Source: Chitinophagaceae bacterium
GTDB taxonomy: Bacteria > Bacteroidota > Bacteroidia > Chitinophagales > Chitinophagaceae
DNA length: 64,000 nucleotides
Assembly (NCBI GenBank): GCA_020847395.1
Contig: JADLCD010000081.1
Span: 16,543-80,542, forward strand
Reading direction: 5' to 3'
Shown: positions 8,996 through 18,249 of the stretch, one piece after another
How positions within the stretch are numbered: the stretch's first letter is position 1
Layout: each line of letters begins with the position of its first letter
Translations under genes and position numbers: made by a program
Notes under the pieces: model-generated
Databases searched by the model: none
What the model saw: only the letters and a program-made list of their open reading frames with translations
What the model was told of the DNA's origin: nothing

Positions 8996-11900
8996 ATGTC
9001 AATCATAAACACCTATCCGATATTTGAAGCAGACCAGGTGCTTACAAATGATCACCTGAATAATGTATTCAATTACTTAGACCAGCAGGACAGGTTAACA
9101 AGGATGAAACTTATTGGCAGTGGAATTGTGTGCGGGCTGGAGATTCTCCCCGGCTCTTCATCATCTGAAATAATAATCAGTAAAGGTTGTGCCCTTACTT
9201 CACAGGGATTTATGTTATTGCTTTGCGAAAAAAACTATACACACTATATTTCATACACACCTCCTGTTCGCCCCAATGATCTGCAATTTATACAGCAGTG
9301 TGGTGAAACAGCATCTAATCCCTTGCCTTTTTATGATGAGCCGTATAACCAGGGCTTATTGCGGCTGGTAGAAAAGGGAGCAGTGGAAAATGAAGACAGC
9401 GGGGATGTTATCGCATTATCGCAGATGCCGGCTGATTTTTTAAACAGGTATGCCGTCGTATTATTCCTGGAAGCAGAGGAACTTAGCCTGAAAAATTGTG
9501 ATACCAACGATTGTAACGACAAGGGCAGCCGGATAGATTTTGATATTAAGGTATTGCTGGTAGATAAAAATATCCTGGATAAGATCATTAAAATTAATGG
9601 TGATGTAATTATAAATAACGCTGTTAATGAGCAACCTTTATTAAAAAGATACAATGTACCTGCTCAAAAAATAACCACAGCTTCTGATGTGTTGATTGCA
9701 TTCAGAGATCTTGCAGATCAGCAAACGCTGGCAGATATAGCAAACGCTCTGAAAAAGAGTGCAAGCCGGTATCAATATCTTGCAGGCAATGAGAACACTG
9801 CTGTTTTCGATACCGCCTATGAAACATTGCTGGCGCTGCGGGATGACATATTGAAAAACTATCCGTTACTGATCCAGTATTTCTATGACTATCTGGACGA
9901 TATAATAAAAGCGTATTATGAATTTGTAAGGAATGCCCAGTTTGTACATACCGAATGTTGTATGAATGAAATGAAATTTCCTTTGCATATTATGTTGGGA
10001 GAAGCTAATGTGGCAACATCGGGAAATCGTTCTGCTTACCGGCAATATTTCATTTATTCTCCACTATTCAATGATCAGAAAAATAAGCCTGGCAAAGTTC
10101 AATTACTATTTACAAGATTAAAACTGCTGCTCACACAATTTTCAATAGATAACATGCTGCCGTTTGAAAAACGCCAGGTCAGGATTACGCCAAGCCGTTA
10201 TGGAAAAGCGCCGTTATCTGATAGATGTATTCCATATTACTATGATGTGGCTGCAACTGAAAAAGAACTATATCGTTGCTGGAGTTATCAAAAAACCAAC
10301 AGTGGCGAAGAAACGGCCAACCTCAGCTACAATGCTTCGGAATACAGCAGCGCTTACCCTGTACTCAATCCTTTGCTTTACGATATTGAGCCATATAATT
10401 TTTTCAGAATAGAGGGGCATATCGGCAAAAATATAAATGAAGCGATTACTGTTGTAAAGCAGGAACAGCAGGATAAAAATCTTCCTTTTGAGGTGGTTGC
10501 GCTGAGCGCGGATTATATTGGTGCGCTGGTGCGTGGAGAAGAACCTAAATGCATTATACAGGATCTTGAATCAGATTACAGGGTATTGATCGCTGAATTT
10601 GTATGTAAGTTGCATGACGCATATTGCAAGGTTGGCCGCACCGAGTATAAACCCCTGAGCATATTTACAGGAACGGTAACATTAGCTGCAAATGCAGTAT
10701 CTGCACGTTCAGCTACCCTGTCTGCAGCGCTTGATACAAATCGTGTTTCTGCCATTACGCAGGAAGAAGAGGAAGAAGAAACAAAAATCTTAAAAACCAG
10801 TCTTGTATTAAATCCTGAAATAGTTTCTCATCCTTTTGTTTCCATATTGGTAAACGAATTTCATGCGTCAAAAGCATACGTTAAAGGAGATACGATATCA
10901 AGGTTATGCAAGCCGGCAAAAGATACTATCGGAGCTGCATATATCAACATTATACAAAAAAATAACGGGCAGTTTAAAAACCCAATCTCAATAAGCACAA
11001 ACTTACTTGGAACCTTCCTGCGAAATGGATTTTTCGAATTGATAGACAGTATTGAAAGCATGTTCATTTTGCTGATGAATAATGAACTGGCTGATCTCAA
11101 CATCACGGCTTTTAAAACAGCATATGAAAGATATGAAACGGCTATTGAAAATGTTTCAACACGTCTTATACGCATCAACATAAATCCCCAAATATTTTTA
11201 AACACCTGCATTACAGAACAGCTTGAAGCATTAAAAAATGAATACCTGCGGAGAACAGCGCAATACAGGCTTGCAAAGAATTTCAGTTATTATTTCAGCA
11301 GGCATGGCGGCGTAGAGCATAAAGCCGGAGTTCCTAAAGGAGGCACTTTTATACTGGTGTATCATGAAGAAAGAAAAAGGCAGTTATTTGATGTACGTTC
11401 CATATTGATCAATAAAGACCTGCGTTCTATATTACTGCAACAGTTTCCGGGTTTGCTGCAAACAACACAGGATGTTGATGCACTGGAAACAAAAACGGAG
11501 GAATTGCATACTGCTATACAATTCAAAGAACCGGAGCTGTATATACGTATGAATGATGTATTAAGTAAATATCTTGAGGAATGTAAAGACCTGCCGGAAG
11601 CCAGCAGAAACGCTTTGGAAGCCATTATTAAACTGCCGCCGCAAAAAACAGCATTTACGCTTACTGATGGCATGGTTATAGCTGATTTTTACATTCCCTA
11701 TATCTGTTGCAGCGATTGCCCGCCAATAACATATATTATTACACCACCTCCCGCTACAGACGATCAAACACCCGTTTTGCGGATTGCAAAAGATAGTTTT
11801 TGCAATTCAGACCAAACAGAATTTGCTATAACAGCAACACCTGCCGGAGGCACAATTGAAGGTGAAGGCGTTAAGAGAGCAGCAGATGGCACTTTTGTAT

Positions 11901-12772
11901 TTGTTCCTGCAGGATTAGCCGCCGGATCATACGTAATAAAATATACTGTTGGTCAAAAAACAGCATCAGTTACGGTGCAGGTAACAGCAACGCCTGCTGC
12001 TAAATTTACAACAACCAAAAAGATTGGCGATGGCATTATTCGGGTGGAAATTAAAAATGAATCTTCGGGTACAACAGGCCAGTCTTCCTACAGCTGGTTT
12101 TTAGATGATGAACCATTCTCTGACAAAAAAGATCCTGACCCGCTCACATTTAAACTACAAACTTTACCACATACTTTGCGGCTCAGGGTATCCAACAGTG
12201 GTTGCCCGTCTGAATTTGAAGAAGTGATCAGCCTTGAAACAGAAACAAGTAAGTTAAGCGTATGCAATGATGTAAAAGAGCAATCGCTCGAAAGCAATAT
12301 ACCCGATGGGGCATCCATTACCATAATAAAAAATGATGGAGGTATAATGGATGACAAGCTGATCATCCATCCGTCTGCTATGAATATTACACAAACTACC
12401 ACATTCAATGTTTCTTATACCATCAACAATAAACAAAAAGATGTTGCCATCACTGTAATTGTTGCCAATGCTGATTTTACCATGGAGCTTACAAGCAGTG
12501 TAGGTACAAGCGCGCTGATCATTTCGTTAAAGCTGGTATCGCTCGATGCTACCATAAGCAAATCAGAATGGCAGCTTATACAGGGCAATAATGTAATTAC
12601 TAAACAAGAAAAGGATGTTTTGATCAGCCCGTTCACCTTAGGCGATTTTGTTGATATCACACATGCTGTAGTGAGCGCATCACCTCAAAATTGCGGTAAG
12701 ACAAAAAATTTCAGGATAACACAGGATATATTTAAGCTTAACCTGAATAAAGGACCATTTAAAAATGTGTAA
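8996..12772 (+). CDS. Large eCIS structural protein in fibre position, Ig-like C-terminal part
   Basis: A 1258-residue protein that I cannot assign to a named family. The N-terminus (FEADQVLTNDHLNNVFNYLD then GSGIVCGLEI) resembles proteins that recur in Bacteroidetes eCIS loci and suggests baseplate attachment. There is an acidic run near residues 591-597 (EEEEEE). From about residue 925 the sequence becomes Ig/PKD-like: FCNSDQTEFAITATPAGGTI, then ATFVF-type beta strands and PKD-like sandwiches rich in Thr/Ser. No signal peptide is seen, as expected for a cytoplasmically assembled particle. The location between wedge and tape-measure genes is where Afp13 fibre genes lie, so a target-binding or baseplate-decorating role is inferred. 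Confidence 0.6.
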   Translation: MSIINTYPIFEADQVLTNDHLNNVFNYLDQQDRLTRMKLIGSGIVCGLEILPGSSSSEIIISKGCALTSQGFMLLLCEKNYTHYISYTPPVRPNDLQFIQQCGETASNPLPFYDEPYNQGLLRLVEKGAVENEDSGDVIALSQMPADFLNRYAVVLFLEAEELSLKNCDTNDCNDKGSRIDFDIKVLLVDKNILDKIIKINGDVIINNAVNEQPLLKRYNVPAQKITTASDVLIAFRDLADQQTLADIANALKKSASRYQYLAGNENTAVFDTAYETLLALRDDILKNYPLLIQYFYDYLDDIIKAYYEFVRNAQFVHTECCMNEMKFPLHIMLGEANVATSGNRSAYRQYFIYSPLFNDQKNKPGKVQLLFTRLKLLLTQFSIDNMLPFEKRQVRITPSRYGKAPLSDRCIPYYYDVAATEKELYRCWSYQKTNSGEETANLSYNASEYSSAYPVLNPLLYDIEPYNFFRIEGHIGKNINEAITVVKQEQQDKNLPFEVVALSADYIGALVRGEEPKCIIQDLESDYRVLIAEFVCKLHDAYCKVGRTEYKPLSIFTGTVTLAANAVSARSATLSAALDTNRVSAITQEEEEEETKILKTSLVLNPEIVSHPFVSILVNEFHASKAYVKGDTISRLCKPAKDTIGAAYINIIQKNNGQFKNPISISTNLLGTFLRNGFFELIDSIESMFILLMNNELADLNITAFKTAYERYETAIENVSTRLIRININPQIFLNTCITEQLEALKNEYLRRTAQYRLAKNFSYYFSRHGGVEHKAGVPKGGTFILVYHEERKRQLFDVRSILINKDLRSILLQQFPGLLQTTQDVDALETKTEELHTAIQFKEPELYIRMNDVLSKYLEECKDLPEASRNALEAIIKLPPQKTAFTLTDGMVIADFYIPYICCSDCPPITYIITPPPATDDQTPVLRIAKDSFCNSDQTEFAITATPAGGTIEGEGVKRAADGTFVFVPAGLAAGSYVIKYTVGQKTASVTVQVTATPAAKFTTTKKIGDGIIRVEIKNESSGTTGQSSYSWFLDDEPFSDKKDPDPLTFKLQTLPHTLRLRVSNSGCPSEFEEVISLETETSKLSVCNDVKEQSLESNIPDGASITIIKNDGGIMDDKLIIHPSAMNITQTTTFNVSYTINNKQKDVAITVIVANADFTMELTSSVGTSALIISLKLVSLDATISKSEWQLIQGNNVITKQEKDVLISPFTLGDFVDITHAVVSASPQNCGKTKNFRITQDIFKLNLNKGPFKNV

Positions 12773-13963
12773 TTGAACAACATTAACCATATTATTGAGC
12801 GGCAAAGTATAGCTATAAATTTTGAAGATGCCGGCCTGCACATTGGCATACAAAACCGTATAGCAGAGTTATTTTATACCCGTTTGCAGCCCCGCATGGA
12901 AAGCTTATTTAACGAGATGGCAGATGATGATCATGTTGCTATAATAGATAAGCTGGAAATAGATTGCGGGCTTTTACCCGCAAAACATTGGGAAGATGAG
13001 TGGGTTGATTGCACCATAAGGAAATTAAAAGAGCAACTAACCGTTATCCCAAAGAAAAAAATAACAGCAGCGGATATGCAGGCAGATTTTTTCTATTTTT
13101 TGCAACAGGGTCAACTTCCGTGGAACAGCAGGGTAAAATCTTTAAAAATTTTTGAGCAATCCATTGTATTGGATCATATATTCCTTGTGAAACTCAAAAG
13201 AGTTTTATCTAAAAAAAATGTTATCAGGAGATTAACAGAACAATTTTCAATTGAGTTTGTTTCAAAAATAACAAACGCACTTACAAACAGCCAAATGCAA
13301 CCCGGTTTTAATATAATTAATGAAATATCCCTGCCCAATGTTAATCCATCTGCTATTCAGCAATTGGAAACTCAATTAATGAAACTGGCACAGGATAATT
13401 CAGTACATAATTCCGATGATACCAAAACCGAAGATGATTATTCAGACCAGGAAACAGGAAATTTGTATACAGAATATGCCGGGCTCGTGATTCTACATCC
13501 TTTTTTACCAGTATTATTTGAAGCATTACAACTCACTTTACAACACAAATGGGTAAGTGAAGAAGCGCAGCATACTGCCGTATTGATTACAGCATTTATA
13601 GTAACCGGAAATGAAGTATTCCAGGAATTTGAGCTTGTTTTAAGTAAACTGCTATGCGGGTTAAATCCTTCTGATGTTCTTTTGAATATATCAAATGCCA
13701 TTACTGTTGAAACAATATCAGCATGTGAAGAAATGATCATTGCGGCTATACAACATTGGGCTGCTTTAAAAAATACAGGTATTGCCGCTTTCAGAGAAAC
13801 CTTTTTGCAAAGAGATGGTAAAATAACAAGTGTAGATAAAGGATGGCTGTTGCAGGTAGAACAGAAGGGAGTAGATGTGCTGCTGAACAGCTTACCCTGG
13901 GGAATAGGAGTAGTAAAACTGCCATGGATGAAAACGCCAATATATACGGAATGGAATAGTTGA
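12773..13963 (+). CDS. Contractile injection system tape measure protein (Afp14-like)
   Basis: A 396-residue member of the CIS tape-measure family, which sets tube length during assembly. It starts with TTG directly after the upstream TAA. The N-terminus has the family pattern NRIAELFYTRLQPRMESLF then IIDKLEIDCG. The C-terminal half (about residues 230-396) has the conserved AGLVILHPFLPVLFEALQL, an LCGL motif, HWAALKNT, FRETFLQRDGKI and the closing LPWGIGVVKLPWM. The central part between these ends is short, so the protein looks small for a ruler. A peptidoglycan-binding/CHAP gene follows after about 40 bp. Confidence 0.87.
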   Translation: MNNINHIIERQSIAINFEDAGLHIGIQNRIAELFYTRLQPRMESLFNEMADDDHVAIIDKLEIDCGLLPAKHWEDEWVDCTIRKLKEQLTVIPKKKITAADMQADFFYFLQQGQLPWNSRVKSLKIFEQSIVLDHIFLVKLKRVLSKKNVIRRLTEQFSIEFVSKITNALTNSQMQPGFNIINEISLPNVNPSAIQQLETQLMKLAQDNSVHNSDDTKTEDDYSDQETGNLYTEYAGLVILHPFLPVLFEALQLTLQHKWVSEEAQHTAVLITAFIVTGNEVFQEFELVLSKLLCGLNPSDVLLNISNAITVETISACEEMIIAAIQHWAALKNTGIAAFRETFLQRDGKITSVDKGWLLQVEQKGVDVLLNSLPWGIGVVKLPWMKTPIYTEWNS

Positions 13964-14004
13964 GCGCATATAGATGTTAATCAAATTAATATAAACTGGT
14001 GTAT

Positions 14005-14760
14005 ATGGAATTTTTAAAAAAAGGAAAGCAGGGCGCCGCAGTTATTGAACTCCAGCAAATTTTGCGTGAGCTGGATTATAACATATCAGTAACCGGTGTA
14101 TTTGATACTGACACCTATAAAGCCGTCCGGAATTTTCAAAGTAGTCATTTGGATATACATGGCCTGCCATTGGAAGTAGACGGCAAGGTTGGCGATATTA
14201 CCTGGTGGGCACTAAAAAATCCGAGAACAAAAATTGTTGGCGGCGTAATTGACTATACAGTAATGCCTCCTGCCGGTGCAGGAGGAACAAGCATTGGAAG
14301 AAGCGCTTTACAGTTTGCGATAAATGAACTGAGATCAGGTGCAGGTGAAGTAGGCGGTAATAATATGGGTCCCTGGGTAAAGAAATATTTACAACCCTCG
14401 GGTGTATCGGAAGGCAGCTCCTGGTGCGCTGCATTTATCAGCTGGTGCTTTTTGCAGGCAGCAGGCGGCAACAGAAAAGCGATGCCTTTTATATATACAG
14501 CCGGCGCAAGAAATATTTATAATCAATACAAGCAAAAAGGATGGTCTTTTGATGGAAACAGCGATCTGCCGCAGCCGGGAGATATCGTTGCATGGTGGCG
14601 TGTAAGCATGCCATCGGGGCTGGGTCATATAGGTATTGTTCATCACTATGCTGATGGATTTATATATACTATTGAGGGCAATAAAGCAGCGAATGTTGCA
14701 GGTTTTTCCTATGTAAAAACAAGACTTGATAAATTGCTGGGATATGGAAGAGTACAATAA
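14005..14760 (+). CDS. Peptidoglycan-binding plus CHAP-domain protein
   Basis: A 251-residue protein starting at ATG 14005; a GTG two codons upstream is also in frame. Residues 1-75 are a PG_binding_1 domain (LKKGKQGAAVIELQQILREL, then VDGKVGDITWWAL). Residues about 95-250 are a CHAP/NlpC-like amidase, with Cys in SSWCAAFISWCF, His in GLGHIGIV and a polar residue in TIEGN. CHAP enzymes cut peptide links in peptidoglycan. It has no signal peptide and sits inside the eCIS operon between the tape measure and the cargo genes. It could be a lysis/release enzyme or a cell-wall-cutting payload; the sequence does not decide between these. Confidence 0.85.
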   Translation: MEFLKKGKQGAAVIELQQILRELDYNISVTGVFDTDTYKAVRNFQSSHLDIHGLPLEVDGKVGDITWWALKNPRTKIVGGVIDYTVMPPAGAGGTSIGRSALQFAINELRSGAGEVGGNNMGPWVKKYLQPSGVSEGSSWCAAFISWCFLQAAGGNRKAMPFIYTAGARNIYNQYKQKGWSFDGNSDLPQPGDIVAWWRVSMPSGLGHIGIVHHYADGFIYTIEGNKAANVAGFSYVKTRLDKLLGYGRVQ

Positions 14761-14768
14761 ACAGGCGT

Positions 14769-16703
14769 ATGCAACATGCAGTAAAAAAAAATAAAATAGT
14801 TACGGGCACAAAAACAACAGGGTCTTTTTTCGGGAAGGCTTCGGTCAATTCTTTTTTTGCTCCTGCTGTTGTGCAACCCAAACTTACCATTGGCCCGGTA
14901 GATGATCCATATGAACGGGAGGCGGATTCAGTAGCCGACAGGGTAATGCGAATGACAGATGCTGATGTGCAGCAAAGCAAACCGGTAGCTGTTCAGAGAA
15001 AGTGCGCGGAATGCGAAAAAGAAGAACAGTTACAAAAAAAAGAGGATAATGATTTTATTACTTCAACAGCAGGAAAAAATATTCAAAGATCACCCGGCGA
15101 TAATGATACTACACCCGGCAATGACGAAAATAACCAGGCAGCGCCATTTTTAAGAATAAAAATAACCTTGCATGATTCTTATGACAGGGAAGATAACGAC
15201 ATGGCAAACTATGGTGAGGCGAATATTGAGATGATCCGCAGAGGAGTAATATCCCCGGGAGATTATACAGTTCCTTATGCCGCGCTGTGGAATAATAATT
15301 ACCAGCTTTCAACACGCTGGGGCCTTGGCAGAATCACAAAAAATTTATACGAAAAAGGCGATAACCTTTTAAAGCCAATAAGAGGTATTGTTGGAAAAAT
15401 TCCCCTTGCCGGTGGGTTTATAAGCAGCAAAATAAAATTAAGCAAGCCCGATCTTAAAGGAGGAGACTGGGATAGATATATAGCCGACAAAGCTACCTTA
15501 ACTGCTTTAGGTGGCGCTTTAGACCGGGATAACCCGGCATATAATGCAGGTAGCGGATTAACATTTACCATCAATATTGTTGACTTTCACTTTGATGAAA
15601 ACAGGTTATTCAGAAAGCCTGTAAATAGTAATTATTCCCCAGCCTCTTTTGAAATTAGCCGTAAATGCGCACAGTGTGAAGAAGAAGATAAAAAAGCGCA
15701 AATGAAAAGCGAAGCCGCCGCCGGCGGCGGAATAACAGCGCCTTCCATTGTTCATAATGTTATTGCTGCAAACGGGCAACCGCTTGATGCAGGCACAAAA
15801 AAATTTATGGAGTCCAGGTTTGGATATGATTTCGGGAATGTGCAAATACATAATGATATGGAGGCGCATCAATCTTCCGCCAGTATTAATGCGCTGGCAT
15901 ATACCAGCGGTAACCATATAGTATTTGGAACAGGGCAATACCAGCCGGACAGCATTAAAGGGAAAAAGTTACTGGCGCATGAGTTGACGCATGTGGTACA
16001 GCAGCATTCAACCAGAGAAAAGAGCATTCAACGAGATGAAGATAAAACAAGCCCTAAAAACACACTGTCTCCTCCACAAAACGGTGATGAACAACCGATG
16101 CTTAGAATTGAATTACCAGAACCTTTAATGCTAAGAGTTAATGGAATAGGCGTTACCGCTCCTTTAACCATACAAGGTGTAAATGGAAATATCATTGATA
16201 TAGGTCCTTATACCGGCAAGAAGTGGATCGATTTTCCACTTGCTGCTTTAGAAGCGCTTGGTATTCCCATCTTATCGTATATGGCTTTCCATGGTGGTGC
16301 ATTAACACAATACAGAGGAATAAGGTTCAATAGGGTAAAAGGCTTAAGCGGTGGTACTTCTTTTGTAAGAAATGCCTTACATTATGGATACATTCAGTCT
16401 GATGAAACATATTTATATGGAGCACCGGGAAGTTATATGCCACAAGAATATGCCGGTATCCCTAACCTGCATATTCAGGCAAACCCAATGGATATTGGAA
16501 CAATGATTGACGTGCGTTATTATAACGATCCTGTTGATGGTCATCCGAATAACCCTGCTGTCATGTTTTCTCTTACATCTTCATTTCATTCCAATCCGCT
16601 TGAGGCATTGGTGAACCTTGGTGGCGCCTTTGGACATTTATTTAAAGGAGATCTGTATAGCTTGCCCGGCGTTACTCACAACTATCCTGACTATGATAAA
16701 TAA
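14769..16703 (+). CDS. DUF4157 (eCIS core) cargo protein 1, inserted domain, unknown C-terminal domain
   Basis: A 644-residue protein beginning with the eCIS-cargo leader (VQPKLTIGPVDDPYEREADS, about residues 35-54) and a CxxC motif (RKCAECEKEE, C79/C82). About 215 residues of unrelated sequence follow, then a second CxxC copy (C300/C303) and the DUF4157 domain (about 328-412) with HELTH at H404-E405-H408. The C-terminal 220 residues (LRIELPEPLMLRVNGIGVTA onwards) match no family I know and lack HExxH. DUF4157 proteins are known partners of eCIS loci and are thought to be loaded payloads. The duplicated CxxC suggests that a module was inserted in the leader. It starts 8 bp after the CHAP gene. 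Confidence 0.85.
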   Translation: MQHAVKKNKIVTGTKTTGSFFGKASVNSFFAPAVVQPKLTIGPVDDPYEREADSVADRVMRMTDADVQQSKPVAVQRKCAECEKEEQLQKKEDNDFITSTAGKNIQRSPGDNDTTPGNDENNQAAPFLRIKITLHDSYDREDNDMANYGEANIEMIRRGVISPGDYTVPYAALWNNNYQLSTRWGLGRITKNLYEKGDNLLKPIRGIVGKIPLAGGFISSKIKLSKPDLKGGDWDRYIADKATLTALGGALDRDNPAYNAGSGLTFTINIVDFHFDENRLFRKPVNSNYSPASFEISRKCAQCEEEDKKAQMKSEAAAGGGITAPSIVHNVIAANGQPLDAGTKKFMESRFGYDFGNVQIHNDMEAHQSSASINALAYTSGNHIVFGTGQYQPDSIKGKKLLAHELTHVVQQHSTREKSIQRDEDKTSPKNTLSPPQNGDEQPMLRIELPEPLMLRVNGIGVTAPLTIQGVNGNIIDIGPYTGKKWIDFPLAALEALGIPILSYMAFHGGALTQYRGIRFNRVKGLSGGTSFVRNALHYGYIQSDETYLYGAPGSYMPQEYAGIPNLHIQANPMDIGTMIDVRYYNDPVDGHPNNPAVMFSLTSSFHSNPLEALVNLGGAFGHLFKGDLYSLPGVTHNYPDYDK

Positions 16704-16764
16704 AAGCTAAGATAAAAATTGTGTGATAATTAATTTATATACATCGTAGTACTCAAAAGATGAA

Positions 16765-18249
16765 ATGATGCGAATTGTGCCTGGCAATAAAAAAAATATA
16801 ACTGCAGCAAAAGCAATAGCAAGGAGAGATTGCTTTTTCCAACCCAAACTTACCATCAGCCAGCCCGGCGGCAAATACGAACAGGAAGCGGACGCAGTAG
16901 CAGAGCAGATAATGAGGGCGCCCGGAGAAAATAAACAAATGTTTTTTCAGCCACAAATTACCCCGCTTAATACCATACAAAAAAAATGTGCGCATTGTGA
17001 GGACGAAGAAAACAAAGTACAAATGAAAAGCAATGGAGATGTTACAGCTGCCGAAGCACCAGCCGTTGTGCATGATGCTATTACAAGTACTGGTAATCCT
17101 TTAGATGCAGTCACCAAAAGTTTTATGGAATCGCGGTTTGGATATGATTTTTCTGATGTGCATATCCACAATGATACATTAGCTCATCAATCGTCATCTG
17201 CTATTAATGCAAAAGCTTACACCAGCGGTAACCATATAGTATTTGGAGCAGGGCAATATCAACCGGGAACCAATGCCGGCAAACAATTACTGGCGCATGA
17301 GCTTACGCATGTAGTTCAGCAAAATAACAGTATAAGCCGCCAAATACAAAGAGTGCCATGTTCTGGCTACTCTTTTAAAACACTAACTTATGCATCTGTT
17401 GCAAATGAGCACGACTTTGCAGCATTGGATGGTTATACGCCCTTAAAAGGCAGAGCATATGATATACTAAGTGATGGAAAAAAAGATTTCTTCTGCTATA
17501 ATAATCAAAAAATTTTTGTTAAGTACATTGATACTAAGTTAGTACCCGACCTGAAAAGTCAGCTGGAAGAAAATTATAAGATAAAAATTGAGAAAGGAGG
17601 GAAAAGCTGGAGCGATACCGATCTTATTCTGTTGAACGAAGCATTCTCCAGGCTTACTGCACAGGAAGCGGCTTTGGTAGAGAACTACCGTTTCATCAGG
17701 GAGAAACAATCTGCAGTGGTTGATGGTGATATTATATGCGGACTGCACAGCGTTGACATTATTAGCAGGGACTATACCATACAAATAGCTGATGCCTGTA
17801 TGAAAGATCCGATGGGGAAAGAAAAAACAAAATTCGGAATAGACTATGGAGTGTTCAACATTCTACATGAAATAGGGCACGCGATTGAATATGGACGGTT
17901 AAGACTTGCCACAGATAAATATTACGATGCAAAAAAAGCACTGGAACAATTCCAGGAACAATTCAGCAAGGCTTCGCCGGATAAGCAAAAGAGTATGGCA
18001 AAAGATCTTGGTACATTGAAGGCCGCAATGGGCAATGCATCTGATAAACTTGATGAAGCCCTGGATAAATCTACTTTAGACCAATTCAGCAAACTTATTA
18101 AAGGTAAAAGGGCACTGACAGATTATTCAAAGAAGAATGCGGCAGAAGCTTTTGCAGAAGCCTTTGCTATATTCAAAGCCAATCCTAAAAAATTAGAAAA
18201 AGATAATAAGAAATTATTTGATTGGTTTTTGAAAGCAGGCTTTAGATGA
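16765..18249 (+). CDS. DUF4157 (eCIS core) cargo protein 2 with C-terminal zincin-like domain
   Basis: A 494-residue paralogue of the neighbouring cargo genes. It has the leader (QPKLTISQPGGKYEQEADAV), CxxC (C75/C78), DUF4157 (about residues 100-188) with HELTH at H178, and a distinct C-terminal domain. The latter has a second zinc-protease motif, HEIGH at H368-E369-H372, followed about 90 residues later by AAEAFAEAFAIF (E461/E465), which fits the third Glu ligand of gluzincins such as the anthrax lethal-factor type. A metalloprotease effector is therefore a reasonable inference. The stop overlaps the next start (ATGA), implying coupled translation. Confidence 0.87.
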   Translation: MMRIVPGNKKNITAAKAIARRDCFFQPKLTISQPGGKYEQEADAVAEQIMRAPGENKQMFFQPQITPLNTIQKKCAHCEDEENKVQMKSNGDVTAAEAPAVVHDAITSTGNPLDAVTKSFMESRFGYDFSDVHIHNDTLAHQSSSAINAKAYTSGNHIVFGAGQYQPGTNAGKQLLAHELTHVVQQNNSISRQIQRVPCSGYSFKTLTYASVANEHDFAALDGYTPLKGRAYDILSDGKKDFFCYNNQKIFVKYIDTKLVPDLKSQLEENYKIKIEKGGKSWSDTDLILLNEAFSRLTAQEAALVENYRFIREKQSAVVDGDIICGLHSVDIISRDYTIQIADACMKDPMGKEKTKFGIDYGVFNILHEIGHAIEYGRLRLATDKYYDAKKALEQFQEQFSKASPDKQKSMAKDLGTLKAAMGNASDKLDEALDKSTLDQFSKLIKGKRALTDYSKKNAAEAFAEAFAIFKANPKKLEKDNKKLFDWFLKAGFR

